Positions 37,492 through 50,759 of a stretch of 64,000 bases of DNA are shown here, one piece after another. A model generated the notes under the pieces. It saw nothing but the letters and a program-made list of their open reading frames with translations. It made no database searches and had not been told where the DNA came from. The position numbers and the translations under genes are program-made. The stretch comes from Epiperipatus broadwayi. Taxonomy: Eukaryota; Onychophora; Udeonychophora; Euonychophora; Peripatidae. How positions within the stretch are numbered: the stretch's first letter is position 1; every line of letters begins with the position of its first letter. The stretch covers positions 6,092,811-6,156,810 of the forward strand of contig JAQFVV010000013.1 of assembly GCA_028023455.1 (NCBI GenBank). Reading direction: 5' to 3'.

Positions 37492-37590
37492 TTGAGCATT
37501 GGTAAGTTTGAGGAATGTAAAGAGTCCGAGCTTTTGAATTTGCAGATCAATTGAGCATTGGTAAGTTTGAGGAATGTAAAGGAGACAATG
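37473..37590. repeat. 59-bp tandem duplication in the LINE
   Basis: Units 37473-37531 and 37532-37590 share nearly all bases. The length is not a multiple of three, so it shifts the frame. Confidence 0.85.
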
Positions 37591-37828
37591 GAGAAGTCTA
37601 TTGTCTGATTGAAAATGTCCCAGTTAATTTGCCATGGATGGAAGGTATAGCATAACCAGCCTTTTGTAAAATGTTGAATGTTGGTGATGAGTGAGATGCA
37701 CGAGATTGAAGTCCATGACCTGGACCTGCTATTAGGAGGAGGAGTATCAGTGGGAGCAATAATAATGTGCACAAGATTGGAAGGAAAATGACTTATGAGT
37801 ATGAGAATAATGTTGTGAGTTTTCTGGA

Positions 37829-39473
37829 TCAGAAGAGTGTTGATGGAGTGCAGGAACAGCACTTTGAGATTTTTAGAAAAACAAGTTCTTTTAGGTTTAT
37901 GGTCATCACCTTTATGCTCCAGAGAAAATGGGTGGAAAGGGCATTGATTTTGGATATGAAGGAATGTGTAGGTAGAATGATGGGGAGGTAATATGCTATC
38001 TTGATAAACCCGAGAAGATTGGCGATGGTGACTTTCCCATAAAGGGAGAGGTAGATGCTTGTGTTAGTGCTGAGGGTGAATATATTTTGATACAAATGCA
38101 GTTTGGACCCAAACCCTAATGACCTCAGGAGACAATATGAGGGGGTATCTGAGGAAATTGTGTGGCTTGGCATTAAAGGTGGAAGAGATTTGTTTATGGG
38201 AAGAAAGTTGCCAGGCCACTGATTGTCACTGCTGAATTCCAGCCTGTATGTTTTGGGGTAATAGCTAAGGATATGTTGAAGCTTGGGCATGAGATCAACC
38301 AAGGGAAGGAATATGACTATGTTGTTTATGTAAGCAAGACATTTGATGCTTTTGCTCAGCCCAAAAATAAAGGTGGAAGAGATTTGTTTATGGGAAAAAA
38401 GTTGCCAGGCCACTGGTTGTCACTGCTGAATTCCAGCCTGTATGTTTTGGGGTAACAGGTAAGGATCTGTTGAATCATGGGCATGAGATCGACCAAGGGA
38501 AGGAAGATAACTATGTTGTTTATGTAAGCAAGACATTTGATGCTTTTTCCCAGCCCAGGAATGAGGATTCCATGGAGGTCATGTTCAAGCCTGAGTAAGA
38601 GAGAATTCAGAAATGCAGTGAACAACAATGTGATCAGCAAAGAGCTCTGAGGAATGGATATGTTGGGGGTGAAGCTGGGGGCAACTTTCTCATCAAGGGT
38701 AACTAGGATTTCTCTGTTGGACAGGAGGTTGTGAAGGATAGATAAAAGGGCTTCTAGAATGTTAAGGTTCCTGAGGATTCCAAGGAGCAGGTCAAAGTCA
38801 AAGGCTGCCCAGATATACAGCTGGACATCGATGGATCTGCCACTTTGATTTCACCTAATATGCTCGGTTATCATCTTAAATAGTGCAGCAACCCCAAGCA
38901 TGGAGTGTCCCTTACTTGTAAACTATAAGGCTAAAATGGCATGGAGTATGAATTGTTCTAGTGACTCTTTGATAGTAGACTCAACAAGTTTTATGAGTAA
39001 GGGAGTCATCAAAATGGGTCTATAACTCTTAAGTTCAGTTGGTGGCCAATCTTTCTTAAGGAAAGGGAGACCAATGGAACTGGATAGAGACCCTTGAGGA
39101 TATAAATGCCCAAGGTCAGCTTCTTAACCACATTGAGAGTGATGAAAATGGAGAACTGATTTAGGTGAAAAAGGAGGAACTTGGAAATAGCATGAGGACC
39201 AGGGTGGATGTAGTCAGGGAAACTTTTCAATTTGTTAAGTAGCACAGTCTTGGTGATGCCAGTGCCAGAATTGGCATCTGAGGTTGAAGGCATAGTGAAA
39301 AAAGGGATGTCAGTTTTGAGAAGCATGTGCTTGTAATGGTTTCTCAAAAGCAGCAATTTTGGACCTATATAAAATTTGTTGCTGACCATGATGGATAAGG
39401 AGATGGTTTGCTTTCTATGAGAACCAAGGGCCCACCCAAGGTAACTTTTGGTCCAACAATGCTGATTCCCCAC
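37829..39473 (-). pseudogene. L1-like reverse transcriptase remnant
   Basis: The frame at 39473-39009 corresponds to the fingers (GPHAISKFLLFHLNQF, LGIYILKGLYPVPLVSLSLR, then LRVIDPF). The frames at 38640-38356 and 38413-37829 both contain KCLAYINNIVIFLP, the RT active-site box in which ADD has become INN, once in each copy of a 194-bp duplication. The following SSDNQWPGNFxPINKSLPP region is also present twice. It is inactive. Confidence 0.65.
38175..38562. repeat. 194-bp tandem duplication in the LINE
   Basis: Units 38175-38368 and 38369-38562 are highly similar; they duplicate the RT active-site region. Confidence 0.9.
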
Positions 39474-40816
39474 ATACCTCTAGGTACATTTGACTGAGAT
39501 GTAACTTAGCCAAAGTCCTTTGGGCATCTAGTTATAGAAGTTTTAGTTATATGATGGAGCTAATGTCTAATGGCTCACTTTCCTGATCACTCAGTTGCTC
39601 TGAAATTGAGTCAGTTGCAGCCAGCAACATGAAAAGCCCTCAGGAATTCCAGGTGTATTTGTGGATGGCAGCTTGCAGAATTTCCACAAATATCATCCAT
39701 GCAAAGATGTGCTCTTTTTGAAGGATCTTTATTTTATGAAGGTATATATATATATAAATGTCTAAAATCAGTGGTATTTTTGTGTCTTTTTTGTTGAGGA
39801 ATAATATTGTTCTTCCGAGGCAAAAGTTTTCTGAAGTGTCAGAGTCAATGTCAAGGGAAAGGTGCAATGCTTTGTGATACAAAAAAGGTATGGTGTGAAG
39901 ATTAGGAGAGTAGAATGTTAAATCAATTAGGGTCTGATACTTACAGGCATAGAAAAAGTAGGCCTGGTCTGGTAAAAAACCCAGTTACACATTAATCCCC
40001 TGGAAAAAAGTTATGAATATTTGTTTGTAAAGGACTAGTAATTCATGTTGAAGGAGGGATGTCAGCTTTGAAAAGCATATGCTTGTAATGGTTTTTCAAA
40101 AGGAGCAATTTCTGACCTATATAGGATTTATTGCCATCTATGATGGACAAAGAGATGGTTTGCTTTCTATGGAACTGAGGGCCCCTCCTGAGGTAACTTT
40201 CTGGTTCAACAATGCTGATTCCCCTCATACCTCTAGGTATGTTTGACTGAGATGTACTCAGTGAAAGTCCTTTGGGCATCAAGTTATTACAGTTTTAATT
40301 ATATGATAGTTCTAATGTCTAATGGCTCACTCTCCTGATCACTCAGTTGCTCTAAAATTTTGTCAATTGCAGTCAGCAACTTGAACAGCCCTCAGGAATT
40401 CCAGGTACACTATTTGTGGATGGCAGCTTGCAGAATTGCCACAAATGCCATCCATGCAGAGAAGGGCTCCATTTGAAGGATCTTGATTTTATGAAGGTAT
40501 AAATTTTTGAAATCAGTGGTATTGGTGTGTTTTTGTTGAGGAAACATATTGTTCTTCTGAGGCAAAAGTTTTCTGGACAGCCAGAGTCATTGTCAAAGGA
40601 AAGGTGTAATGCTTTGTGATCTGAAAAAGGTATGGTGTGAAGTTGGGCCAATTCCCTCATGAAATGGAGATCAGGAGAGTAAAATGTTAAATCTATGAGG
40701 GTCTGATGCTTAGAGGTGTAGAAAGAGTAGGCATGGTCTGGAAAAAGTCCCGACCACACATTAAGCCCCTGGAGAAAAGATGTGGATATTTGTTTGTAAA
40801 GAACTGGTAATTCATG
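39300..40816. repeat. About 752-bp tandem duplication in the LINE
   Basis: Segments of about 750 bases, near 39300-40050 and 40052-40816, align along their length with moderate divergence and small indels. The frames at 39473 (HRKQTISLSIM...) and 40282 (HRKQTISLSII...) are the two copies. This is older than the 194-bp event, judging by divergence. Confidence 0.8.
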
Positions 40817-41278
40817 TCAAAGTCACACAAAAGAAGAATAGGAAGGGTGGCAGCAGCTGTGATGTAGTTGATTTGGTGAATAATAGATTTAATGAGGGTG
40901 TCATTGGAGAATAGAATAAATCATGAAACATCTGAAGTGCCCAAATTACATGACTAGGATAATAGAGTGAGCATCAAGATAGAGAATTGAAAAGGTGGTG
41001 GTGGTGGCATGTTTATTAATGAGGATGGTGACTCCTTCAGCAGACATCAAGATGGTAGAATATTTAATTAAAACAAAATTGGACAAAGTGGAATAAATTC
41101 TGTAGTTAAAGTGAGTGGAGAGTGTAGTTTCTACAAGGAAAAGGATTTGATTGGAGATTGTAGTTTCTACAAGGAAGAGGATGTTGGGAGATTTGAGTTC
41201 AAACCAGCATTTGAAAGTGAAGAGCCTATGGATTAAATTTAGACCCCAAATGTTCAAACCAACAACAGAGATAGCCAT
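40300..41278 (-). pseudogene. L1-like endonuclease remnant
   Basis: The frame from 41278 begins MAISVVGLNIWGLN, the motif I region of an apurinic-type endonuclease, followed by NILFLVETT (motif II, with glutamate), which is duplicated in tandem as a 12-codon repeat. The frame at 40759-40373 ends the domain with TIPFSDHKALHLSF, the SDH catalytic box. Stops lie between the two. Confidence 0.6.
41124..41195. repeat. 36-bp tandem duplication in the endonuclease
   Basis: Two 36-base units (41124-41159, 41160-41195) repeat twelve codons around FLVETT. Confidence 0.8.
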
Positions 41279-41289
41279 AGGGTGAGCTT

Positions 41290-43190
41290 AAGATAGAGAT
41301 AAGAAATAAAAAAACAGTATGAAAGTGGAAATTTTATGATGAGAGGGGATGAACTGATCTGAAAGAAAGGTGAGGTACATGGTTCTTTCTTCTCTTGTCA
41401 GAATTGTACAATGATTCATACTTGGGATTTTATTTGATGAACCACTGTCTGAGAAAATTTGAACAGGGGACAGTGAGAAAGTGAGAAGGGAAGAGGCTGT
41501 CAAGGCCCAGATTGAAACCAGAGCATTCTCTGCTGAAAGAACTCTTTTTCCACATTAGTTCTGTGTGTCTGAGAGTTTCTCTGAATTCAAAGAAAGATTT
41601 TGTTATGGTTAACTGGGAATATCAATGATGTAGTTTTGCCCATCAGAGTTAGTGTCACTATTCGATGGGTTAGTGTGTGCCTCCTTTTGAGGTTTGTAAT
41701 TTGTGGTGTAAGTGCCTAAATTGGTAGACTCAGGCAGGACAATTTCTGAGTTTGAGATAGTGATGTGTCTATCAAAGAGGGATGTTCCTGTGGTGCAGCT
41801 ATAACAGGAAGTAGTGGACAGGGAGTGAACTCAAAAAATTTGTGGTACAGAGGCTGCTGGAATCTTACTAGAAGGTATGGCAGTGACCAAATGCTGAAAG
41901 TTTGGATTAGCATCAGATGGATGAGAGATGTTAGCTGAGGGAGGAAGTTCATTGGTGTTGGAGCTATGCAAAGCACAGATGTGGTGTAGACTTTTTTCTT
42001 CTGGAATGTATTGCATCTCTTTAGAGGGAAGTCACAAATGAGGTGGTTGCAGTCTTTGCTGATGAAGCATTGAGGTCTGATCCTGTAACTGAGGTGATTA
42101 ACAGTGATAGATCCACTGCTATAACTGTGGGAATACTTTTAGGAGAAACTTTTGGAAAGAATTGAAATGAGGACATGTTGGTGAAGCTGAGGCAATCAGT
42201 ATGAGGATCCCTAAGCTACTCAAATAAGATCACTTGTCCAAACGCATCAGATATTTCTTCTGTAGGTGCAGCCTTTCTATCCTTATGTGACAGTTTTTGA
42301 TAAACCCCCTGAGTATGGATGGATTATTGATGTCTAATTGCAACCAAGTACATATTGTGTAAAAATTTGAATCTATTTTTGAAGGCTTGCTTTTGTATCT
42401 TGTTGTGAAACTGTATTGCAATGTATTGGTCATTGGAAAGGGTGAAGATTTTATGTATGCTATTAGTTAGATTGTGGAGTTTGATAAGATTATGGAACTG
42501 CTGTACTGGAAATATGTGGAATCACATTATAAATCTGTAACTGCCAGAATAATTAAAACTGTCATTCTGATATCAACAAAGTGACTTGAGGAGATTTGTT
42601 TTAAGATCACAGTGAGATTCTCTGTTGCGAGTTTTTTTAGTCGGAATGAGGGTTGCTGAGGTGACTGATTGTTAGGATTGTTCTCATCAAAGCCCCACAG
42701 ATTTTGGAGGTGCTTGGTTTGGTGTGTCTGTGGTGTGTTTATGTTGGGATTTTTGATAGGATGGTGGATGCAGACTGAGCATAGGAAATAGCAATATCTT
42801 GCTGTAGTTTTAGGGAGCCAGTTGTGGAAGGATGATTGCTAAAGGATGACTCCATAGTGTGACTGACAGTAGTGGGACTAATGTTGGCAGACTTTTTTGC
42901 ACTGGTAGTTTGAAATGGGGAATTAGGAATAGCTTCAATTTTGGAGTAATTATAGTGTGTTAAGTGTTTAGAGATTTCAGAAATTGATGGGGAAAATACT
43001 GAATTGTGCTTAGATGTAACAGGCTGGTTTTTTCACCCATAGGTGATGAATTTTTAGTGTTCCCAGTTGTACTTGAAGCCACATTATGATTGGTCATATT
43101 GTTCTTTTTGGATTGCTTTAAAATAACTAATTGGAAATCATTAACAAAAACACTGTTATTGAATAATCTCAATCTTTTTTTCTTTGGCAA
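41290..43190 (-). pseudogene. L1-like ORF1 remnant
   Basis: Discontinuous minus-strand frames start near 43190 with a lysine-rich MPKKKRLRLF head. Around 42095-42010 a frame reads YRIRPQCFISKDCNHLICDF, resembling a nucleic-acid-binding CCHC knuckle. The fragment at 42433-42230 has no domain I can name. ORF1 proteins of LINEs bind the element RNA. Assignment follows from position upstream of the endonuclease and the knuckle-like motif. Confidence 0.4.
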
Positions 43191-43200
43191 TAAATAATGG

Positions 43201-43560
43201 GTATTCAGAAATAGAACTTACAAATACCCATCTGCCCTAAGAAGTTTTGTGTAAAAATCATAAATAGCAATTTTGTGTAATGCATTAAATCAGAAGAAAT
43301 TTAAATGATACATGTATTTGTATAGTGTCATTCTACTCTAATTGTATCCAACTTTAATGTAATATTACTGGAATTTCAAACACACTCTATCCCATACCAA
43401 AAGGATTAATAAATAAAAAAGTCAAATCATACATCACATGACTTAACTTAATAAGCTTATACTACAAATATAATATAATGAGCTGCTAATAGTTCTAAGC
43501 AAGCTTTTTTCAATAAATGCCAGAAGAGAAGGCATTTAAAATATTTATCTAGAATTATTT
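43201..43560. other. No gene seen
   Basis: AT-rich flank of the LINE. A 14-base word near 43437-43450 resembles one at 52626-52660, in keeping with shared PLE flanks. Confidence 0.4.
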
Positions 43561-43700
43561 CTATCCCCAGACCTGTTTCAAGATGATGAAGGCTTTGGTG
43601 ATGTTTAGGTTTGATAGCTTGATTTGAAGACACATGTAGATGTCTGGAAATTCACATTTTTTACTTAATAGTTAAGTATTAGATAAATGCTGTGCTGAAA
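43561..43700 (-). mobile_element. PLE terminal fragment with decayed hammerhead
   Basis: The minus strand retains GAAAC, a two-pair stem III, GTC and TGGGG (43579-43565) in the same order as the motif at 52337-52393, but the CTGATGA core is unrecognisable. The plus strand 43610-43700 also matches the reverse of 52420-52510 in short words (ttcaaatcaagct), confirming a common family. Confidence 0.45.
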
Positions 43701-44270
43701 ATGGTCTCATTGAAGAGAGCCATCATTTCAAACCTGGTTTGATAATAAGAATGAATAAAGATAGAGATTTTAAATAAAAGCTTATTTAGCATTAGTACAC
43801 TCAAATTTATTCTATATATATATGAAATTAAATATTTGAAGGATCATTTATAATGTAAATAATACATATTATGATATTTTATCCATTTAAACAACTAAAA
43901 CTTTTAAGAAGTTTACTGTACTAACAACTTATAGTAGCCCTCTTGACTTGAGTTTAATTAGAAGAAAAGATCCCCTTTTACGTTTCATCTAAATTCTTAT
44001 AAAGATTTAAACCTAACTGATTATTTTTATAAGCATTATTTATCGTTTGTAAATGAAACATGTAACTTTTTTGAATCTTCATGTTTTCAAAAATGAGCTG
44101 TGTGAGTGTAAATCCTTATAGCAACTTGAATTAAAAATGCAAGAGATCCCTTTTTTTTTAAAGATTGAACTCACAACAAAGAAGCAATTATAGGCTACTA
44201 TAAAAATTTTGTTTAGTCTCAGAATTTTTAATCAACATTTGATGGTTTTCTTGCAATATCAATGTTATTC
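43701..44270. other. AT-rich DNA, no gene seen
   Basis: No supported feature. Confidence 0.5.
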
Positions 44271-44272
44271 TG

Positions 44273-44396
<124 letters not shown>

Positions 44397-44814
44397 TAAC
44401 TTGAGACTGTTTGCAAAGTATTAGAAATGAATAAAAATATTATTAATTTTTTAATTTAAAATGTCCTTTCATTAAAAACTAATTGGCAATAATTTATTTG
44501 AATGATTTAAAAATTGACTTTTCTGGATAAAGGTTTTAATGATAGCATTTAATTGACAAAGATCACAGTATAAGATCATCATACTTACACTAAATTATCT
44601 AATATTGTGGTTAAAAGGCAGTTTAATTATTATCTATTGGTACTTTTTTTTTCTCAAAGTAACCTTTGTTAATAAAAGATTACAAAAATTTTAGGTATAC
44701 TTACCCATTGAGGATTACACAGTGATTCAATGTAACAAGGTAAAATGTACATATGTTCAAAAGTAATTACATCCATAAAAATTGCTGTAATGTGATTAAT
44801 GTGTGTCTGTATGT

Positions 44815-45865
44815 GGATCCACATGGCCTGGCCATTGAGAAGTTAACCATCACCCAATGGTCTCACCCCTGGGGCCCCGAAGCGAAGACTCAAATGCTGC
44901 AGCTGAATGGGTGAAGTCCAGCATTGTGCCAACCACAACAACAGGCAGCGAGGTCCAAGGCCCAAGTTCACCAAGCAATAGACTCTTGAACCACAGCCGA
45001 GCCATGTCAAAACAATTCTGAATACATCTGCCTCCCAATTAGCAGTCCAAATGAGCAGGGATTACAATCAGTCTACCTGCCCAAAAATTGGAAAGCCAAC
45101 TTGGGTAAAAATTAAGAAGTAATAAGTAAAGAAGCAGATCAACACTGCCCAAAACCAGCCTATAAGGGATCCAGCAGCCAACCAGAGCAGGAATAGCACC
45201 AACTTTGACTGTGTAGCCCCCCAGCAGATGTTCTGGGCAGTGGCAAAATTTTTAACAGCCCACACCATAAACCAGATACCTAATGCCACCCCTGAAAAAA
45301 AGGGGGGGGTGTAGACCCATGCCCACAAAACAGAACTCCATCCATGTTACAAAAAAATGGGGGTGGCTCACAATAGATCAACTGCTTTACAAATGCACTA
45401 AATTTAAAGCTAACAAATGAAACCTAATGATAGTGTGTGCAAATCAACACTGACCTATCAAATGATCCATCAAGGGGTGCAGTAGCCCTTCGTGATGAAG
45501 TCCATGTGAAGGTAGTGACTTTCACCCTCCCGGCAGGTATTCCCAGGCTAGACAATGATTGTCGACCATCCCCTCAAATGAACCAAGCCCCTTATGACCA
45601 CTATCACCACACTTGAGGAAAAGGAGTGCAAACTCACACCCACCAATACAACATTTAATTCATGTAGTCTTGAAATCAAGCCGGATTTACTTGCACACCA
45701 TGGGAATAAATCATTTGTCCATATCATCTTGCATACTGTGGTCAATGGAGCTGAACATCTGCTCTTGATCATCATCAGACTTCTGTGTCTGAAAATGTTC
45801 ACAGCAGCTGCTAAACCCACCAACCAATGTCCTTCAGGGTTCACAATGATTTTTCTTTGTTGATA
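44815..45865. other. GC-richer unclassified island
   Basis: This kilobase is far richer in G+C than its surroundings and has C- and G-runs (45230, 45301). On the minus strand the frame 45328-45068 is hydrophobic with several possible membrane segments (GVALGIWFMVWA, VLFLLWLAAGSLIGWFW), and 45844-45548 is another open frame; neither has a family I recognise. Compositional contrast suggests inserted repeat DNA or an exon-like relic. I saw no terminal repeats or LTR. Confidence 0.35.
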
Positions 45866-46679
45866 CTAGTTGGATTTTGCTTCTTTTGATTGAATTTTAG
45901 GTTTTGGTTAGTAATGAATAAGACAAGTATAATCTGAAAGTTTGTTGTTAAACTTTGGAAAATTTCTCAATAATTATTGCTCAAAAAGTATGATTAATTT
46001 GTAGCTTCAAAGTTTCTGTTTAGGTCTAAAAAATCATTTGTACTCATTTTTGTCTTTAGATCATTATTTTTTAGCTCAGGAATCACTTCATTGTAGTTCT
46101 GTGTTGATTTGAAAAATTTTTATTTATTGATTTTTTTAGGGGAGTGGGCAATCCACCGGAAGGGGAGTGATAACTTCTGTCCTGATCATTGGAGAAATCT
46201 GATTTTTGTGCAGCGCGATAGCTTAGGTTATTTTCTATAATGTTCACTTCCAAAACTGAGATCGAATTAATAATTGAAACTTGTTTAACACTGCTAAAAT
46301 CTGAAGCAAAGATAAAATTCTTAAAACCATCATTGCGAACATATTTTCTATGAGATTTGATGTGCAAATGAATTTCCTGTTTATTCTATTAATAAAATTA
46401 GGATTTCTAGTGTCTATTCTTTTTAGAAATATTTGGTTTCATTTAAAATTATTTTTAAAAGGTTTATAATATTTTAATGATTCCAAGAATTATTTAAGCT
46501 AGCTTTTGTCTCTTTCTAATGGCATCCATTTGCATAAAACGGAACGTTGGATAATTTCAATTATCATTGAATGAAAACTGTTTCAAAATTTCTTCTAAAG
46601 ATGAAAAAAACAAAAAGCAGATATTCACTTACATTTGGTAACCGTTTTGTTTATGAATCCAACAATGGACTATGACCTT
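45866..46679. other. No gene recognised
   Basis: A 94-codon minus frame at 46367-46083 has ordinary composition but no motif I can name; it could be chance. Confidence 0.4.
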
Positions 46680-46734
46680 GGTGAATAGAACAGGGAGCCT
46701 AAAACAGCGAAAACTGGAATCCCAGTCTCACTCT

Positions 46735-47300
46735 AGTACTTTTGTAAGAGTATATAAATAGATCATTTAACTTTTTTCACATGTATGTGATCATCTGTAT
46801 CTGTTGTATAAGTTTCACTCCATAGCTGCAAAGACCTTGAAAGATTGAGTTCAAGTCCTTTCTAATTACATTAAGTTTAGTACAGAAAATATATTTACAT
46901 TTGATATTACATATTTAGCCTGTAAATGAACATATTAAAGATCTTTATATGAGAGATCAGAGTGACTTAAAGTCAACATGTTTATGACAATAATACTGGC
47001 ATTAACAAGGCTTTGAGTGTTTTATCATCAGATTTTCAATGATATGGATGGCTGAAGAGTTGGAATGTGGAGAAGATTAAAGCTTGCCCATCAAAATTTA
47101 AAGATTCTTTATCTAAATGTAAACTGAGTACTTATGTATATAAGTGTGGCAGATGATGATCTGGATCAACTAATGAGTGCTGGTTCAGCATGAAATAACA
47201 TATATTGGAGATCATTTATTTTTTCATGTGTGTGAGCACATGTATGAGTCATAAAAGTTTAAATTCATAGCTGCAAAGACCATATTGGATAGATAGAAGA
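46735..47300 (+). mobile_element. Tandem PLE terminal fragments
   Basis: The word CATAGCTGCAAAGACC occurs at 46821-46836 and again at 47266-47281, with similar flanks, giving a direct repeat of about 445 bases. The second unit carries a degenerate hammerhead motif (47158-47213). Confidence 0.5.
47158..47213 (+). ncRNA. Degenerate hammerhead ribozyme motif
   Basis: The plus strand shows CAA, then CTAATGA (core with G5 changed to A), a good stem II (GTGCT/AGCAT), GAAAT, an AT..AT stem III, then TTGG. The layout matches 61926-61978. The altered core and extra bases before TTG suggest it is inactive. Confidence 0.45.
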
Positions 47301-48542
<1,242 letters not shown>

Positions 48543-49459
48543 AAACAAAATGCATTTTATTTCTGATGTCATACAAGGAACAAAATTGGAGTAAGGCAGA
48601 TAGGGAAAATAAACAATTCTTGATTCATATTTTGGTTTGACAAATATAATTCTTGATTATCTTTTATATTAAAGATAGATTATTTTCTTATAAATTTTCA
48701 ACTAGGGCCATTGAATTATTTTTGCCAATAGCTAATTTAAATCAAGTAAAATTATTTTTAGAATCTGCATTTTTATAGTTGAAAGTTTTTCTGTTTTAAG
48801 AGGGAATATAATGAAAGCTCTTGAACAAATTTTAAAACACTCTTCAAATAGTCACTGGCATATAATTTATCTCTTATGCACATCAAAAGCAATTTATTCA
48901 TTTGAAATTAAACGAACAATGCTCTTTATAGCTCTTTTTTTCCTACCAAAAAAACAAAAATTGTTGACAAACTTATAAACCACTGGATGATACCCAAAAA
49001 TAAAAATGGAGAGAGAAAGACACTTTGCAAGATCTAGTTATAATGTTTGGGCAAATTTACAAAAATTAGGTGCATATAAAAGTATATCTAGGAAGCACTA
49101 TTATCTCACTGGTAATCAAGTTGGCAATATTACATACCATATTTTTAAACCCAAAATTGATGGAATGTGGAAAAGGATAAATAGAGCAGAATTATGTCAC
49201 AATATTTTTGTAACATTATTATGATAAAACTTGAATCTGAAATTACCCATGACAGTTTTAAATGAGTAAAAGATTTATGAGCCTATAGCATATTTCAGAG
49301 TTTTAAAAAAAATAGAACTTAAAGCCAAAAAATAGTTGGCATATAAGCCATTCTATATTACTTTTAAAATCAAATAAATCCAGTAATTATCAAAAAAATT
49401 ATCATGCAATATCAATATTCTAGAAAACTACAATATGTTTAAAAAAATCATATAGAGTC

Positions 49460-49610
49460 CATGCCCTGTAGAAAAGACTGCTTTAAGGACAGAAAGAATA
49501 TATGTGGGAAAGCTTTATCTTCAACAGTTTACATAAATAATGCTTTAAAAAAAAATCCTGTGAAAGAGCTTTACCATTAACAACTCACACAAAAAATGCT
49601 TTCAAAATGA
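49460..49610 (+). pseudogene. Possible decayed C2H2 zinc-finger array
   Basis: The plus strand reads ICGKALSSTVYIN (cysteine codon at 49503) and SCERALPLTTHTKNA (cysteine codon at 49559), with a weaker third copy upstream at about 49468. These resemble the CGKAF...L..H...H pattern of tandem C2H2 fingers, but the spacing is 56 bases instead of 84 and the first cysteine and some histidines are lost. Chance is possible. Confidence 0.3.
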
Positions 49611-50759
49611 AATAAAAATAGACTCCTTTATTGAACTAACATCTGTTTATGATTCTATTTAAAAAAATAATTCACTTTTTGTTTTTATATTTTATTTAAT
49701 ATATTTATTAGACAACTTCCAGTAAAAGAATGATAAAAATTCTTCTATAATGATGACATCTCTTTGATATTTCAAAGAAATTTTTTTTTTAAATGGAAAA
49801 ATCTGTCAATAAAGATATTTAAAAATCGATAGTTATTTGAAGATTGGGATCTATCTAATTCAATGAAGATAGCACATTCAATTTATTATCCAAATATATA
49901 AACTTTTATAATAAGTCAGATAGTCCAAACCATAATTCAACCTAATGCTATTTAGGAGTGATCTTCCATCATAACCTGAGTTATTTTACTTATTTATTTA
50001 ATACTATATTAAAATAAATTCTAGGAATAAATTCTATAAAAAGCCTGATGACTTGTTACTTGTAATTGTTATGGAAGCACATTATACACATTTCCCCTAT
50101 ATGGTTAGACAAAATGTTTTCACACTTTTTGATAAATATTACCATAAAAATATTGTTGTTACTCTCAAGTCTATTCCTTTGCAGTGTCTTCTTCTTATTT
50201 TTCATATTTTTTTTATCAGAAAGTACATTATGGAAGGTTATTTTATATATTTGAAATAAATATTTTACACTACTTAATAAAATATTACTATTAAAATATG
50301 ACTCAAATATATTCTTTGCAATACCTTCCTATTTTGCTCATGTTTTTTTTCCACCAGATATCTGAAAAGAAATTGTCTTACAAAATGTATAAAATACTGT
50401 TAACAAGATTAGCTTGCTAATTAATCACAGTACAGTTTCCATATTTAAGACTTGACCCAAATAAAGATCCTCTATGTGAATATTTAACCAAGAGTCTATA
50501 ATCATTTTAATCTATTTTTTTCCCCAGAAACAACAATAAATCAAGTTGGTGTTGGTCTTTCTAGATACAAAGGAGTCTCAACAACGAGTCAGGATATTTC
50601 ATCATCAGATTACTTATCTGCTTCATAAATGGAATTTATTAGTCACTGATTTATCTAAATGTGGATAAATATAAACATTGCATCACATTGATAATAATTA
50701 TTAAATATATATTTGCAGTGGCATAATTCATGATGATAATAAAATACCATTACTGAATC

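Larger units (their letters stand above)
36742..43200 (-). mobile_element. Old L1-like LINE with internal duplications
   Basis: A region of clearly higher G+C whose minus strand carries a decayed two-ORF non-LTR element. From its 5' end: an ORF1 region (about 43190-41330), an endonuclease (about 41280-40300), a reverse transcriptase (about 39500-37700) and a C-terminal zinc-finger segment near 37370-37300. An AATAAA signal lies at 36764-36769 just before an A-rich end at 36743-36750. Stops and frameshifts are frequent. Several internal tandem duplications enlarge it. The zf-RVT-like tail and ORF1 suggest an L1/Tx1-type element; the clade is uncertain. Confidence 0.7.

Noticed and set aside
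45068-45328. Membrane-protein-like 86-codon frame
   Set aside because: Hydrophobic but with no recognisable family or gene context; kept only as part of the GC-rich island.
46083-46367. 94-codon minus frame as a host exon
   Set aside because: Ordinary composition but no splice-context, motif or conservation evidence.
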